A stretch of 64,000 bases of DNA from Bacilli bacterium. Lineage in GTDB: Bacteria > Bacillota_I > Bacilli_A > RF39 > UBA660. A program made the position numbers and the translations under genes. Positions 26,381-34,687 of this stretch are shown here, in pieces; the first letter of the stretch is position 1, and each line of letters starts with the position of its first letter. The notes under the pieces were generated by a model that worked only from the letters and a program-made list of their open reading frames with translations, searched no databases and was not told the DNA's origin. Location of the stretch: assembly GCA_017541325.1 (NCBI GenBank), contig JAFXZI010000010.1:5450-69449 (forward strand), read 5' to 3'.

Positions 26381-27388
26381 ATGTTTCTAAATACTTGTGA
26401 AAATTATTCTTTTTTATCTAGTATTTTATTGATAAAAAGAGTAATTGAAGTTGTTTGTCTATTAGTACCAGTAATACTAGTATTAGCAGCTGGAATAGCT
26501 CTTGCTAAAATTGTATTTAATCCAAATATTCAAATGACTAAAAAAGATGTTAAGAAAATTGCTAATAAATTTATTGCAGCAGCAGCAGTATTCTTTGTAC
26601 CGTTGTTAGTAAGTTTATTAATGACTTTATTAGGTGAAACCAGTGTTCTTGAAACAGAATGTTGGACTAATGCTAATAATGAAGCAATAGCAGTTTATAA
26701 GAGTAACAAAGAAGTCGAAGATCAAGTACAACGAGAATTAGATGATTCTAAGCATGCAGAAGCAGAAAAAGTTAGAAAAGATGTAGAAGCAGCTCGTGAA
26801 AAAGCAAGAGAAGAAAACGAAAAGAAAAATGAAGATGAGATTAAGAAATACCAAGGTACTGGTGGAATATTAATTGGTGATGTTGTTTATTATAATCAAG
26901 GTGATTATGGCGGAAGTCCATATGGTTCATATGGAACTATTGCATCTCATGGATGTGGGCCAACATCAGCTGCTATAGTAGCATCAACATTCTTAAAACC
27001 AGAAGTTCATGATCCTATAGAAGCTACTAATTGGGTTTGTGCTCATGGTGGATGTACTTCATCTGGTTCTTATTTTGGAACTCTTGCTGAATATTTAAAA
27101 AGTTTAGGTATTCAAGGAAGTGAATTGTATAGTTGGAATGATGCTAATATTGAAAAACTTAATGAAGCATTATTAACTGGTGATAGCCTAGCAATAATCT
27201 TGGTTCATGAACCAGGAAATAGTTGTCCATTTACTAATGGAGGACACTTCTTAGTTATTACAGGAATGCAAAATGGTGAATATACAATTGCTGATCCAGC
27301 AAGTAGAGATAGAACTAAAAACACTTGGCCAGCAAGCGCGTTCTCATCTTGTTCAGGACCAACATTCTATATATTCAATAGGCCATAG
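26381..27388 (+). CDS. Membrane-module C39-like cysteine peptidase (cassette A)
   Basis: A 335-residue protein. Residues 1-90 form a module of two membrane helices joined by a lysine-rich loop (NPNIQMTKKDVKKIANK). Residues about 108-165 are a charged coiled coil. The C-terminal half is a C39/papain-like peptidase with C192 in SHGCGPTSAA, H289 in GGHFLVI and D305 in IADPAS. A conserved N-terminal cysteine (NTCENY) and one after the second helix (ECWTNAN) may bridge outside. The lysine loop should be cytosolic, so the peptidase faces outward. The N-terminal module recurs in the CHAP proteins at 56801 and 58503. The lipoprotein gene follows after 9 bases. Confidence 0.88.
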   Translation: MFLNTCENYSFLSSILLIKRVIEVVCLLVPVILVLAAGIALAKIVFNPNIQMTKKDVKKIANKFIAAAAVFFVPLLVSLLMTLLGETSVLETECWTNANNEAIAVYKSNKEVEDQVQRELDDSKHAEAEKVRKDVEAAREKAREENEKKNEDEIKKYQGTGGILIGDVVYYNQGDYGGSPYGSYGTIASHGCGPTSAAIVASTFLKPEVHDPIEATNWVCAHGGCTSSGSYFGTLAEYLKSLGIQGSELYSWNDANIEKLNEALLTGDSLAIILVHEPGNSCPFTNGGHFLVITGMQNGEYTIADPASRDRTKNTWPASAFSSCSGPTFYIFNRP

Positions 27389-27397
27389 GAGGTTATT

Positions 27398-28033
27398 ATG
27401 AAGAAGAAATTATTATTACTATTTAGTTTATTATTTATATTAACTGGTTGTACTGCAAACTATGAATTAACTTATAAAAAAGGAGTATTTACAGAAGATA
27501 TAACTCTTTATGAAGAAAAAGATGTAGCTCAACATGAAGAATTACCTTCTATTACTAAAATTGAAGAAAATTCAGATAGAGTTAAACTAGCTGATGGTGA
27601 GTATTATAAAATAGAACATACAACAGAAGGAAATAATAATGTTTTAAAAGCATCTTATAAATATGACAAATTATCATTAAAAGAATCTTTAATATATAAA
27701 GAATGCTTTACTGAAAAAAGTATAGTAGAGGGAGAAAATAGTATATATATTAAATTGACTGGTGATATAAAATGTGAATATTTAGGAGATACTACTGTTA
27801 CATTTAAAACAGATAAAAAAGTATTAACAACAAATGCTACTAAAAAAGATGAAAAGAATGGCGTTTATACTTGGGATAAATTAACTAAAGATGGAATTGT
27901 TATAGAAGTAAGTAAAAAAGATCTTACTAAAGATGCTAATATTATTCCACCAATAGTTAGAATAGTTATTGTTCTATTACTTTTAGGAACAGGAATCTAT
28001 ATATTAAAAAGATACAATGGTGTTAAAGAATAA
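27398..28033 (+). CDS. Lipoprotein with C-terminal membrane helix (cassette A)
   Basis: A 211-residue protein with signal peptide and lipobox (ILTGC), then a strand-rich domain starting TANYELTYKKG, and a second hydrophobic helix at the C-terminus (about residues 186-204) followed by KRYNG. Two cysteines are placed as in the cassette B lipoprotein: YKECFTEKS and DIKCEYLGD. It is clearly homologous to the protein at 57832 (both begin their mature part with C-x-ANY). It lies in one operon with the C39-like peptidase. The double anchoring is unusual. The function is unknown. Confidence 0.85.
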   Translation: MKKKLLLLFSLLFILTGCTANYELTYKKGVFTEDITLYEEKDVAQHEELPSITKIEENSDRVKLADGEYYKIEHTTEGNNNVLKASYKYDKLSLKESLIYKECFTEKSIVEGENSIYIKLTGDIKCEYLGDTTVTFKTDKKVLTTNATKKDEKNGVYTWDKLTKDGIVIEVSKKDLTKDANIIPPIVRIVIVLLLLGTGIYILKRYNGVKE

Positions 28034-28034
28034 T

Positions 28035-28062
28035 TTGCATATTTATAATACTGTGGTATAAT
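28035..28062 (+). promoter_or_regulatory. Promoter of yceD-rpmF
   Basis: TTGCAT (28035-28040) and TATAAT (28057-28062) are separated by 16 bases, just before the yceD ribosome site. Confidence 0.65.
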
Positions 28063-28082
28063 TTATAAACCGAGGTGATGAT

Positions 28083-28541
28083 ATGGAAATTAATTTAGAA
28101 AAAGTTATATTAACTGATAATATTAATTTAGATATAGATCAAGATGTTATTATTGATTTAGAACTATATCATTTACCAGAATTAGAAGATTTAAAAAATG
28201 TACATTTTAAAGGTAGATTATATGAAAATAATTTAGAAGAATTAATACTAACTGGTACTTTATCAGGAGATATTATAGTTCTTGATGCTATTAGTTTAGA
28301 AGAAAAAACTATTAATTTTTCTAAAATTATTGAAGAAAATCTAACAGAAGAGGATAAAAGTTCAAAAAATTATATTGATATTCTCGACATTTTGTGGCAA
28401 AATATTGTCTTAGAGGTCCCATCTAGGTATACTGATATTACTGATTATAGTAAATATCAAGGGGATGGTTGGAGATTAATCAGTGAAGAAGAGTTAAAAA
28501 CAAGTAATAATCCCTTCAATGTACTGAAAGATATAGAATAG
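28083..28541 (+). CDS. yceD: YceD family (DUF177) protein
   Basis: A 152-residue YceD/DUF177 protein: low-similarity strands, then LTGTLSGDIIVLDAISLEE and a C-terminal region with WRLISEEEL. The family has a nucleic-acid-related role linked to ribosomal RNA in other organisms. The call is firm mostly because it sits directly before rpmF, the standard gene order. The cysteines found in many YceD proteins are absent. Confidence 0.82.
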   Translation: MEINLEKVILTDNINLDIDQDVIIDLELYHLPELEDLKNVHFKGRLYENNLEELILTGTLSGDIIVLDAISLEEKTINFSKIIEENLTEEDKSSKNYIDILDILWQNIVLEVPSRYTDITDYSKYQGDGWRLISEEELKTSNNPFNVLKDIE

Positions 28542-28551
28542 GAGTGATAAT

Positions 28552-28749
28552 ATGGCAGTACCTGCAAGAAGAATTTCTAAAACAAGTAAAAGAACAAGAA
28601 GAAGTCACAATGCTCTTACACCAGCTGGTACAGTAACTTGTCCAGAGTGTGGAGCTGCTATTAAACCACATAGAGCTTGCCCTAATTGTGGAAGTTATAA
28701 AGGTAAAAAAGTAGTAGAGACTAAAGAAACAAAAGAAGAAAATGCTTAA
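28552..28749 (+). CDS. rpmF: 50S ribosomal protein L32
   Basis: A 65-residue L32. MAVPARRISKTSKRTRRSH is the typical start, and the zinc ribbon CPECG plus CPNCG is intact, so this is the zinc-binding form. A KKVVETKETKEENA tail follows. A terminator begins right at the stop. Confidence 0.98.
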   Translation: MAVPARRISKTSKRTRRSHNALTPAGTVTCPECGAAIKPHRACPNCGSYKGKKVVETKETKEENA

Positions 28750-28765
28750 TAAGCATTTTTTTATT
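28739..28765 (+). terminator. Terminator of yceD-rpmF
   Basis: AATGCTT and AAGCATT form the stem around a three-base loop that contains the rpmF stop, followed by seven T. Confidence 0.8.
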
Positions 28766-28801
28766 TGTCTTTTTTTGTGATATAATTATTATGGTGATAA
28801 T

Positions 28802-29326
28802 ATGGAGCAACTCATTGATACAAAGAATATGGAAGAAGCGAGAAAAATACTTCTAAATTTGGTTAGACAAAGTGGTAAATTTGTACTTGGTGGTTATCCA
28901 TATATTGGAACTTTAGATAGCAGTTATGGATTTGGTAAAAAAATTGGAATGGTTTCTTTTGATTAGCAAACTCGATGGAGAATAGATTATGATGAAGTAA
29001 AAGGGGTACATTTTAATTACGAACATTTTATTGAAGGAGGAGAACCTATAAAGTATTGTATTACAATTAGAGATATGAGTTTTAAACAATATTGTCGTTA
29101 TATAGATCAACTTAATAAAGGGTTTCCTAGTTCTAGTATAAAAAAACATAGAGGACAAACAATTAGACTTCGCAATTATGGAGATCCTGCATTTAGAAAT
29201 GCAGCATTTGTATTTAGAGAACAGTATAAATTATATCCAAGTCCATATGATTCAAAATTTGCTGAAGATTTAAGACTTGCAGATATGGAATATTATAGAT
29301 TATCTGGAAAAAGAAGATCTGCTTAA
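28802..29326 (+). pseudogene. Unknown gene broken by an in-frame TAG at codon 55
   Basis: An open frame starts at ATG 28802 after a perfect GGTGATAAT site and runs to TAA at 29326 in one frame, 174 codons apart from one TAG at 28964-28966. Upstream, the protein has KFVLGGYPYIGTL and GFGKKIGMVSFD. Downstream it continues QTRWRIDYDEVKGVHFNYE and so on with normal codon use. This looks like one gene with a single point change (for example from CAG, AAG or TGG). TAG ends many normal genes here, so a general recoding is excluded. The RxDYDxxKGxHxN stretch recalls polymorphic toxin-type domains, which is only a hint. The ATG at 29075 lacks a good ribosome site and is not a separate start. Confidence 0.7.
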
Positions 29327-29334
29327 CACATTTA

Positions 29335-29366
29335 AAAACAGAGTGTATTTATACACTCTGTTTTAT
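29335..29366 (+). terminator. Terminator after the interrupted gene
   Basis: AAAACAGAGTGTAT pairs perfectly with ATACACTCTGTTTT around a two-base loop (stem ends may fray), followed by an A/T tract. Confidence 0.75.
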
Positions 29367-29393
29367 GATAAAATAATATTATAGGGTGATAAT

Positions 29394-32315
29394 ATGAACG
29401 AAATATTAGAAATAATAAACAATAACATCGAAGAAGTATTAAATAATTCCGAATTATTACAAAGAGTATGTGATTATTTAAATAGTAGTTTTGTACTTAA
29501 TAGTGATTCTTTAAAAGCTAATCCTAATATTTTAAGAATTAGTTCTTTTATCATTCCTAAAATTAAAGAAGATCCAAGTATTGTTTTATCCTTTCCATAT
29601 AAAGATATGACATCAACAGATAAACAAATATATTTAAGAGAAGCAGCAATTCAACACTTTATTCCTTCATTTGAACAAATAGAGGATAATCCAGAATTAG
29701 GTAGAAATTTACCTATTGGTATATTAGAAAGATTATTAAGAAGTAATCCTAGAATGCTTATTTATTTTCCAGAAGAGGAGATACTTCCTCATTCTAAAGG
29801 AATAGAATTTGTTGCAACTGAAGAAGAACTTAAAAGAATTCCTGCTCTTAGAAAAATAGATTCTATAATGGAAGCATCAATTATAGAAAATCCGAGCTTA
29901 ATTAAATATTTAGAAACTAAAATAGATGAATATATTGTAGAAGATGCTTTAAAAGAAACTAAATTAACAAGAGAAGATTTTTTAAACAACCAATTTCTAT
30001 GTACAATAGAATATCTTTGTATTGGAGAATATACTCCTTATTATAGATATTTAAGTAATGAAAAGAAAGCAATAATTGTATCTAATTATTTAGAAGAAGG
30101 TAAAATAGATGATTTATTGGAACTTCCTTTTTTACAACATGAATTTAATCCTTATTTGGATGAATCAATTAATGTAGGAGAAGTAATTGAATTAATTAAG
30201 GCTATTAAACCAGATTTAGATAGAGCCGATGAACCAAGTGTTAACAATCAAAATTGGGAAATACTAAATTCTGTTTTAGACGGAATTGCAGCTTATAGAT
30301 ATAGAACTAATAAGAATACATTTAAGTTCAAAAGTATAGATGCTTTAGCTGATAGATTTGAACAATACTTTTATGAGATAGATGATGGAAATAAAGATGA
30401 TATTCTTGAAATTCTTGCTAATGAATGTATAGATTTCATGGAATCAGATGATAGAGAAGAAGTGTCAAATTCTTTAAAGAAGTATTTCTATAGATTTTAT
30501 GATATTTATTTAAAAAATAATAGATCTCTTCCAGTATCTGGTGAAGATGGAAAAATAATTGCTGAATTTTGTAATCAAATACTAAATGATCATAGAGATA
30601 AATATATAGTTCAAGAAAAAGAAAAATTAAAAAATATAATTAATGATACTTTTGGATTAAAACCAGATATTATTGATCAAATACTAAGAGAAAAGAAAAG
30701 AAATAAAGCTCTTGCTGTTTTAAGAGAAGAAATATATTCTGGAAAACTTGATGGTAAAATAGATGAAATTTTCTATAAAGAAGAAATTAGAAAACAATTA
30801 AAAAAATCAAATATATTTTTACCAGATGATAAGTTTGATGAAATTTTCAATCATTTAGTAAAAATGTTTATAGAAACAGGAAAATTAGATAAAAAAGAAC
30901 TTCATGATTACTTTGAAGAAAGTGGATATGGATTACCTAGTGCATGTATTATTCAAATAGTTAAAAAATTAAATAAAGAACTTAATGCTAGAGCAGAAAA
31001 AACAGTTCTTAGTAAATCTGAGGCTATAATAACTTCTGGAGATAGATTTAGATATACTAAAACTTTTGTTGCTAAAAACTTTAGTATGACAAATAGAAAA
31101 CGTACTGATTATGTACTAAGTTCTTTATTAATAGAATTATTAGATAATCCGAAAAAATGTAAGAAAGCAGTTAATAATATAGATGATTTATTTAGTTTAA
31201 AAAGAATAATACCTTTCTTTGGATCAATTAAAGGAACTAAGGAATTATCTGTCCAAATGTTAATAGATATTTTATCTTATTTTCCAAGAATTAAAGATAG
31301 ATTAGATATTAGTGATGAAAGAATAGAATTATCTTTTGAAAAACTAGTTGGATTTGCAACTGAATATGGTAAATCATCTAGTATATTAAGAACTATTATT
31401 TCACCAACTATTACTGATGTAATTGGTGAGTTCAATGTTGGAAAATATGCGGAGTTTTATTTAGAGAATATGTTTGATAGAAGAGAATCAAGTATACCTA
31501 TTGTTAGTGGTGAAACTAGAAAATATACTTTTTCATCTGATTTTAGAGATCAAGATAGATTAATAATAGGAAGAATGTATAGAGATAGTTGTATCGACTT
31601 AAATGATTCTTCTGGATATGATACATATTTAGAATGCTTAAAAGGACCAGATGGAGATGCAATATTAATAAGAGAAAGAATAAGTAATGAGTTAGCTGGT
31701 AGAGTATTAGCGGTTAGAAGAGGAAATGTCGTTCAATTACAATTAAGAAACCTAGATAGAAGAATAAGCGAAGAAGAATATAAAAATATAATTAGATTAA
31801 TTGGAAAACAAATGATAAGAGAATCTGCACAATGTGGAGATAATTTAGATGTTGTAGTAGTAGCGACTGACCTTCATAAAGGATTAAGAGATGATAGATT
31901 AAAAACTAATTTTCCACATGCTGATTGGGGAGGATTCTATGAAGTAGTTGCAGAAAAAGAAGATGATGTCCAATTCTCTTTTAACGAACCAGTTCAGTTT
32001 ATTTATACTCCTAAAAGAAAAAGAGTACGTGAAGATGCAACTGATCAAGAAATATCTATGATGAAGGCAATTAGTATTAGACTTAATCCTGATCAAAAAG
32101 AAAGAGAAGAATTGGAACGTAGTTTTGAACCAGTTATTTTTGAAGAAACTGAAAATAGTATTTTACTTGGAGAAGACTGGTATATTATACATAGAGATGG
32201 AGAAATAATAGAACAAGTAGTTATACCTACTAAAGATAACAGACAAGTTGAGGAAATAAAAACTGCTATAGAAACATTTGGTTTAGGTAAAGGAAGTGGT
32301 GCATATCATGGTTAA
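29394..32315 (+). CDS. Large unknown cytosolic protein (973 residues)
   Basis: A long soluble protein with no signal peptide and no family I recognise. The first half is helical with short repeated-looking units (NPELGRNLPIGILERLLRSNPRMLIYFP). The middle has KKSNIFLPDDKFDEIFNHLVKMF helices. The last 300 residues are strand-rich: IIGRMYRDSCIDL, ILIRERISNELAGRVLAVRRGNVVQLQ, LDVVVVATDLHKGL. That pattern could be a GNAT- or PcfJ-like module, but this is only an impression. The standard GGTGATAAT site precedes it. Its last 8 bases overlap the next gene. Confidence 0.82.
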   Translation: MNEILEIINNNIEEVLNNSELLQRVCDYLNSSFVLNSDSLKANPNILRISSFIIPKIKEDPSIVLSFPYKDMTSTDKQIYLREAAIQHFIPSFEQIEDNPELGRNLPIGILERLLRSNPRMLIYFPEEEILPHSKGIEFVATEEELKRIPALRKIDSIMEASIIENPSLIKYLETKIDEYIVEDALKETKLTREDFLNNQFLCTIEYLCIGEYTPYYRYLSNEKKAIIVSNYLEEGKIDDLLELPFLQHEFNPYLDESINVGEVIELIKAIKPDLDRADEPSVNNQNWEILNSVLDGIAAYRYRTNKNTFKFKSIDALADRFEQYFYEIDDGNKDDILEILANECIDFMESDDREEVSNSLKKYFYRFYDIYLKNNRSLPVSGEDGKIIAEFCNQILNDHRDKYIVQEKEKLKNIINDTFGLKPDIIDQILREKKRNKALAVLREEIYSGKLDGKIDEIFYKEEIRKQLKKSNIFLPDDKFDEIFNHLVKMFIETGKLDKKELHDYFEESGYGLPSACIIQIVKKLNKELNARAEKTVLSKSEAIITSGDRFRYTKTFVAKNFSMTNRKRTDYVLSSLLIELLDNPKKCKKAVNNIDDLFSLKRIIPFFGSIKGTKELSVQMLIDILSYFPRIKDRLDISDERIELSFEKLVGFATEYGKSSSILRTIISPTITDVIGEFNVGKYAEFYLENMFDRRESSIPIVSGETRKYTFSSDFRDQDRLIIGRMYRDSCIDLNDSSGYDTYLECLKGPDGDAILIRERISNELAGRVLAVRRGNVVQLQLRNLDRRISEEEYKNIIRLIGKQMIRESAQCGDNLDVVVVATDLHKGLRDDRLKTNFPHADWGGFYEVVAEKEDDVQFSFNEPVQFIYTPKRKRVREDATDQEISMMKAISIRLNPDQKEREELERSFEPVIFEETENSILLGEDWYIIHRDGEIIEQVVIPTKDNRQVEEIKTAIETFGLGKGSGAYHG

Positions 32316-32496
32316 AAGAGGAATTATAACTGAATTTAATGGAGAATATGGAATAATTAAATGTGAATCTGAAATTGTTGATTTTGAAAAAGATGATTTA
32401 TCAACTCCAGTTAATGTTGGTGATACAGTTGAATATCGAGAAGAAAGAGGAGATTATTTAATTATTGCTAGAAATATTAAGGTTGTGAAAGAATGA
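32308..32496 (+). CDS. Small OB-fold, cold-shock-like protein
   Basis: A 62-residue protein starting VKRGIITEFNGEYGIIKCESE, followed by DFEKDDLSTPVNVGDTVEYRE. Five short strands with a GIIxxxxGxYGII opening fit a cold-shock-like or other small OB fold. I start at ATG 32308, inside the end of the preceding gene. The next gene begins 4 bases before its stop (ATGA). Confidence 0.72.
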   Translation: MVKRGIITEFNGEYGIIKCESEIVDFEKDDLSTPVNVGDTVEYREERGDYLIIARNIKVVKE

Positions 32497-33518
32497 AAAA
32501 TTATACTAAAGAAGAAATAATAGAATTAAAGAATCAGATTAAAGAGTTTGTTAAAAATGGTGAAAATGCTACTTTCATTACTCCAAATAATTGGTATTTT
32601 AGTTCTAGTATTGTTGACGATGTAAAAAAAATAAAACAAGTTACAGTGTGGGATATAGTTTTAAATACAACTTATAGAACTAATGATAATAATGATGAGT
32701 TTGGTAGCTTTATAAAAAAAGTTTTAGATATTATGGACTGTAAAAAAGATAGTGACTCATATGATTTAACAGTTGCTACTGCAGAATACTTATATACAAC
32801 GCATTTAGGTTTAGGAATCAAAAGTGCATTAGATATTAATACAAAGGAAGAAATAATAGAAGAACAAAAACAAGTTCTTGGATTAGTAAAGAATGATAAT
32901 GGTACACATGAATTCTATAAACTTTTTGGAAACTTCTATATTAGATCAATACCCTTATCTGAAAATGAAAGAAATATTATTGAATGGAAACATATTAAAA
33001 CATCATATTATTGTATAGATAATGAAAAAGATGATTTTAATAATTTCGTTCTAAATATAATTAAAACATCTGAATGTAATAAAGATGATGATTTATATGA
33101 TTTAATAGTTGCAGTAGCTGAATACCTATACTTGAAAGAATTAATAAAACCAACAGATTTTTCTAAACAAAAAGAATTATTAAAAATTGGACTTCAAATT
33201 AAGAACTATGAAGATCATGGATGGAATGGGCATAGTTTTACTGCACCTAATGGATGGATTTTTAAATTTGTAACAACTTCTGATAATACACATATGCCAA
33301 ACGGAGGAGAACTTACAGTATATGATGGAGATAAGTTACTAGATCATATTACTTATGTACATAATGATAAAAGTGAATTTGAAGTTTTTAAAAATAAAAT
33401 AATAAATACAATAGATCCTGATAGTGCATATAATTTTCGTCAAACTTATGATATGGCTAATGCTGTTGCAGAATATTTATTTATGAAAGAGAAAATAGAA
33501 AAAAATGAAAATAAGTAG
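32493..33518 (+). CDS. Unknown protein with three internal repeats
   Basis: A 341-residue soluble protein made of three copies of one domain of about 100 residues (about 5-104, 114-215 and 226-333). Each copy opens with a short helix and a W-x-F or F-x-I strand, then a T-x-WD or T-V-YD strand, then a DEF/DDF/SEF helix with Cys or Asp, and ends with a VA(T/V/N)AEYL(Y/F) helix. No family is recognised. It belongs to a tightly packed operon: 4-base overlap before it and 14-base overlap after it. Confidence 0.8.
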   Translation: MKNYTKEEIIELKNQIKEFVKNGENATFITPNNWYFSSSIVDDVKKIKQVTVWDIVLNTTYRTNDNNDEFGSFIKKVLDIMDCKKDSDSYDLTVATAEYLYTTHLGLGIKSALDINTKEEIIEEQKQVLGLVKNDNGTHEFYKLFGNFYIRSIPLSENERNIIEWKHIKTSYYCIDNEKDDFNNFVLNIIKTSECNKDDDLYDLIVAVAEYLYLKELIKPTDFSKQKELLKIGLQIKNYEDHGWNGHSFTAPNGWIFKFVTTSDNTHMPNGGELTVYDGDKLLDHITYVHNDKSEFEVFKNKIINTIDPDSAYNFRQTYDMANAVAEYLFMKEKIEKNENK

Positions 33519-34026
33519 AGTAGTTACAGGATATTTAGAAGAGAATTGTTATATTGTAGAAAATAATAATGAAGTTCTTGTTGTAGATCCTGGAGATGAT
33601 TATGAATTAATAAAAAAAGAAATTGGTAAAAGAAAAGTATTAGCAGTATTAATTACTCATTATCATTTTGATCATATTGGTGCATTAGATAATATATTAA
33701 ATGATTATAAAGTAGATGTTATAGATTATAATAGTTCTTTAGAACAAAAAATAGGTAATTTTTCATTTAAAATTATTAAAACTCCTGGTCATAAAGATGA
33801 TTGTGTTACTTTTTATTTTGAAAAAGATAAAATAATGTTTACTGGAGACTTCCTTTTTAGAGCATCTGTTGGAAGAACTGATCTAGACTCTGGAGATCAA
33901 TTTAAAATGAAAGAGAGTTTAAAAAAGATAAAGACTTATCCAGAAGATATAAAAATATATCCAGGACATGGAGAAAGTTCTACTTTATCTTATGAATTTA
34001 AAAATAATATTTTTATGAGGTGGTAA
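33505..34026 (+). CDS. Metallo-beta-lactamase-fold hydrolase (glyoxalase II-like)
   Basis: A 173-residue metal-dependent hydrolase. ITHYHFDHIG gives the HxHxDH zinc motif. TPGHKDDCVTFYFE, FTGDFLFRASVGRTDL and YPGHGESSTLSYE complete the GloB-like pattern of binuclear metal ligands. It is shorter than human-type GloB (lacking the C-terminal helical domain) and fits the small bacterial clade. The substrate is unknown. The start overlaps the previous gene by 14 bases. Confidence 0.88.
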   Translation: MKISRVVTGYLEENCYIVENNNEVLVVDPGDDYELIKKEIGKRKVLAVLITHYHFDHIGALDNILNDYKVDVIDYNSSLEQKIGNFSFKIIKTPGHKDDCVTFYFEKDKIMFTGDFLFRASVGRTDLDSGDQFKMKESLKKIKTYPEDIKIYPGHGESSTLSYEFKNNIFMRW

Positions 34027-34027
34027 T

Positions 34028-34339
34028 ATGTATATAGATTTGATTGTAATAATAGTTTTATTAGCATTAGTAATATTTTATTTTAGAAGATTTTCTAATT
34101 TTGTTTATGCTTTTGCAATTATAGATATATTTTTAAGAATTCTTAATTTTATTGAAAATAATGTAAAAGTACCAGAATTGCAAAAACTAATAAGTAAGTA
34201 TTTTCCTGATTCAATAGAAGCATTAATTTATCATTATACTGATGGAATTCTTACAACTATATTGTTGTGGGTGTATGTAGTAATTTTTGCTATATTTTTG
34301 GGATATGTATTTAAAATATTTATTAAAAGAAGAAAATAA
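34028..34339 (+). CDS. Small membrane protein, unknown
   Basis: A 103-residue protein with an N-terminal helix (MYIDLIVIIVLLALVIFYF), a short amphipathic middle and a C-terminal helix ending in KRRK. No family is recognised. Its ATG is one base after the hydrolase stop, with a TGAGGTGG site inside the end of that gene. Confidence 0.75.
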   Translation: MYIDLIVIIVLLALVIFYFRRFSNFVYAFAIIDIFLRILNFIENNVKVPELQKLISKYFPDSIEALIYHYTDGILTTILLWVYVVIFAIFLGYVFKIFIKRRK

Positions 34340-34393
34340 TTACGATTTTATTTGGTTATTTTGTAAAATTGTGTTATTATATAAGTGCATCGA

Positions 34394-34417
34394 GTGGAAG
34401 AAGTCTTCCACTTTTTA
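34394..34417 (+). terminator. Leader terminator before rimP-nusA (possible attenuator)
   Basis: GTGGAAG (34394-34400) and CTTCCAC (34405-34411) form a perfect stem with an AAGT loop, followed by T. It lies 21 bases before the rimP ATG. It is either the end signal of the upstream operon or a regulated leader of the nusA operon. Confidence 0.75.
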
Positions 34418-34437
34418 TATTATTTAGAGAGGTGTTT

Positions 34438-34686
34438 ATGGAAGAAAAATTAAAAAGTATAATTGATCCTAAAATTAAAGATTTAAATGTATGGATTGAT
34501 TCTATAAAACTAGAAAAAGAAGATGAAGAACAATATTTAAGAATTGCACTAGATGCTGATTATATAATTGATCTTAATACTGTAGTTAAAGCTACTAGAA
34601 TAATAAATCCTATTCTTGATAAAGAAGAATTAGATTTTGATAATTATATGTTGGATGTATATGCAAAACCAAAAGGAGATAAATAA
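34438..34686 (+). CDS. rimP: RimP-like ribosome maturation factor, N-terminal domain only
   Basis: An 82-residue protein. EQYLRIALDADYIIDLNTVVKATRIINPILD matches the N-terminal RimP domain that acts in 30S assembly. A usual RimP has about 150 residues and ends with an SH3-like domain. Here the protein stops right after LDVYAKPKGDK, so that domain is missing. The ATG at 34438 has GAGAGGTGTTT before it, while the longer reading from 34369 would run through the leader hairpin. The position before nusA confirms the identity. Confidence 0.82.
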   Translation: MEEKLKSIIDPKIKDLNVWIDSIKLEKEDEEQYLRIALDADYIIDLNTVVKATRIINPILDKEELDFDNYMLDVYAKPKGDK

Positions 34687-34687
34687 G

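Noticed and set aside
26381-27388. Part of a conjugative element, because of the VirB2-like two-helix module
   Set aside because: No VirB4, relaxase, coupling protein or transfer genes occur anywhere in the window. The resemblance is only in topology.
29075-29326. Separate small gene from ATG 29075
   Set aside because: It shares the frame of the longer gene from 28802, lacks a good ribosome site and contains the continuation of that protein.
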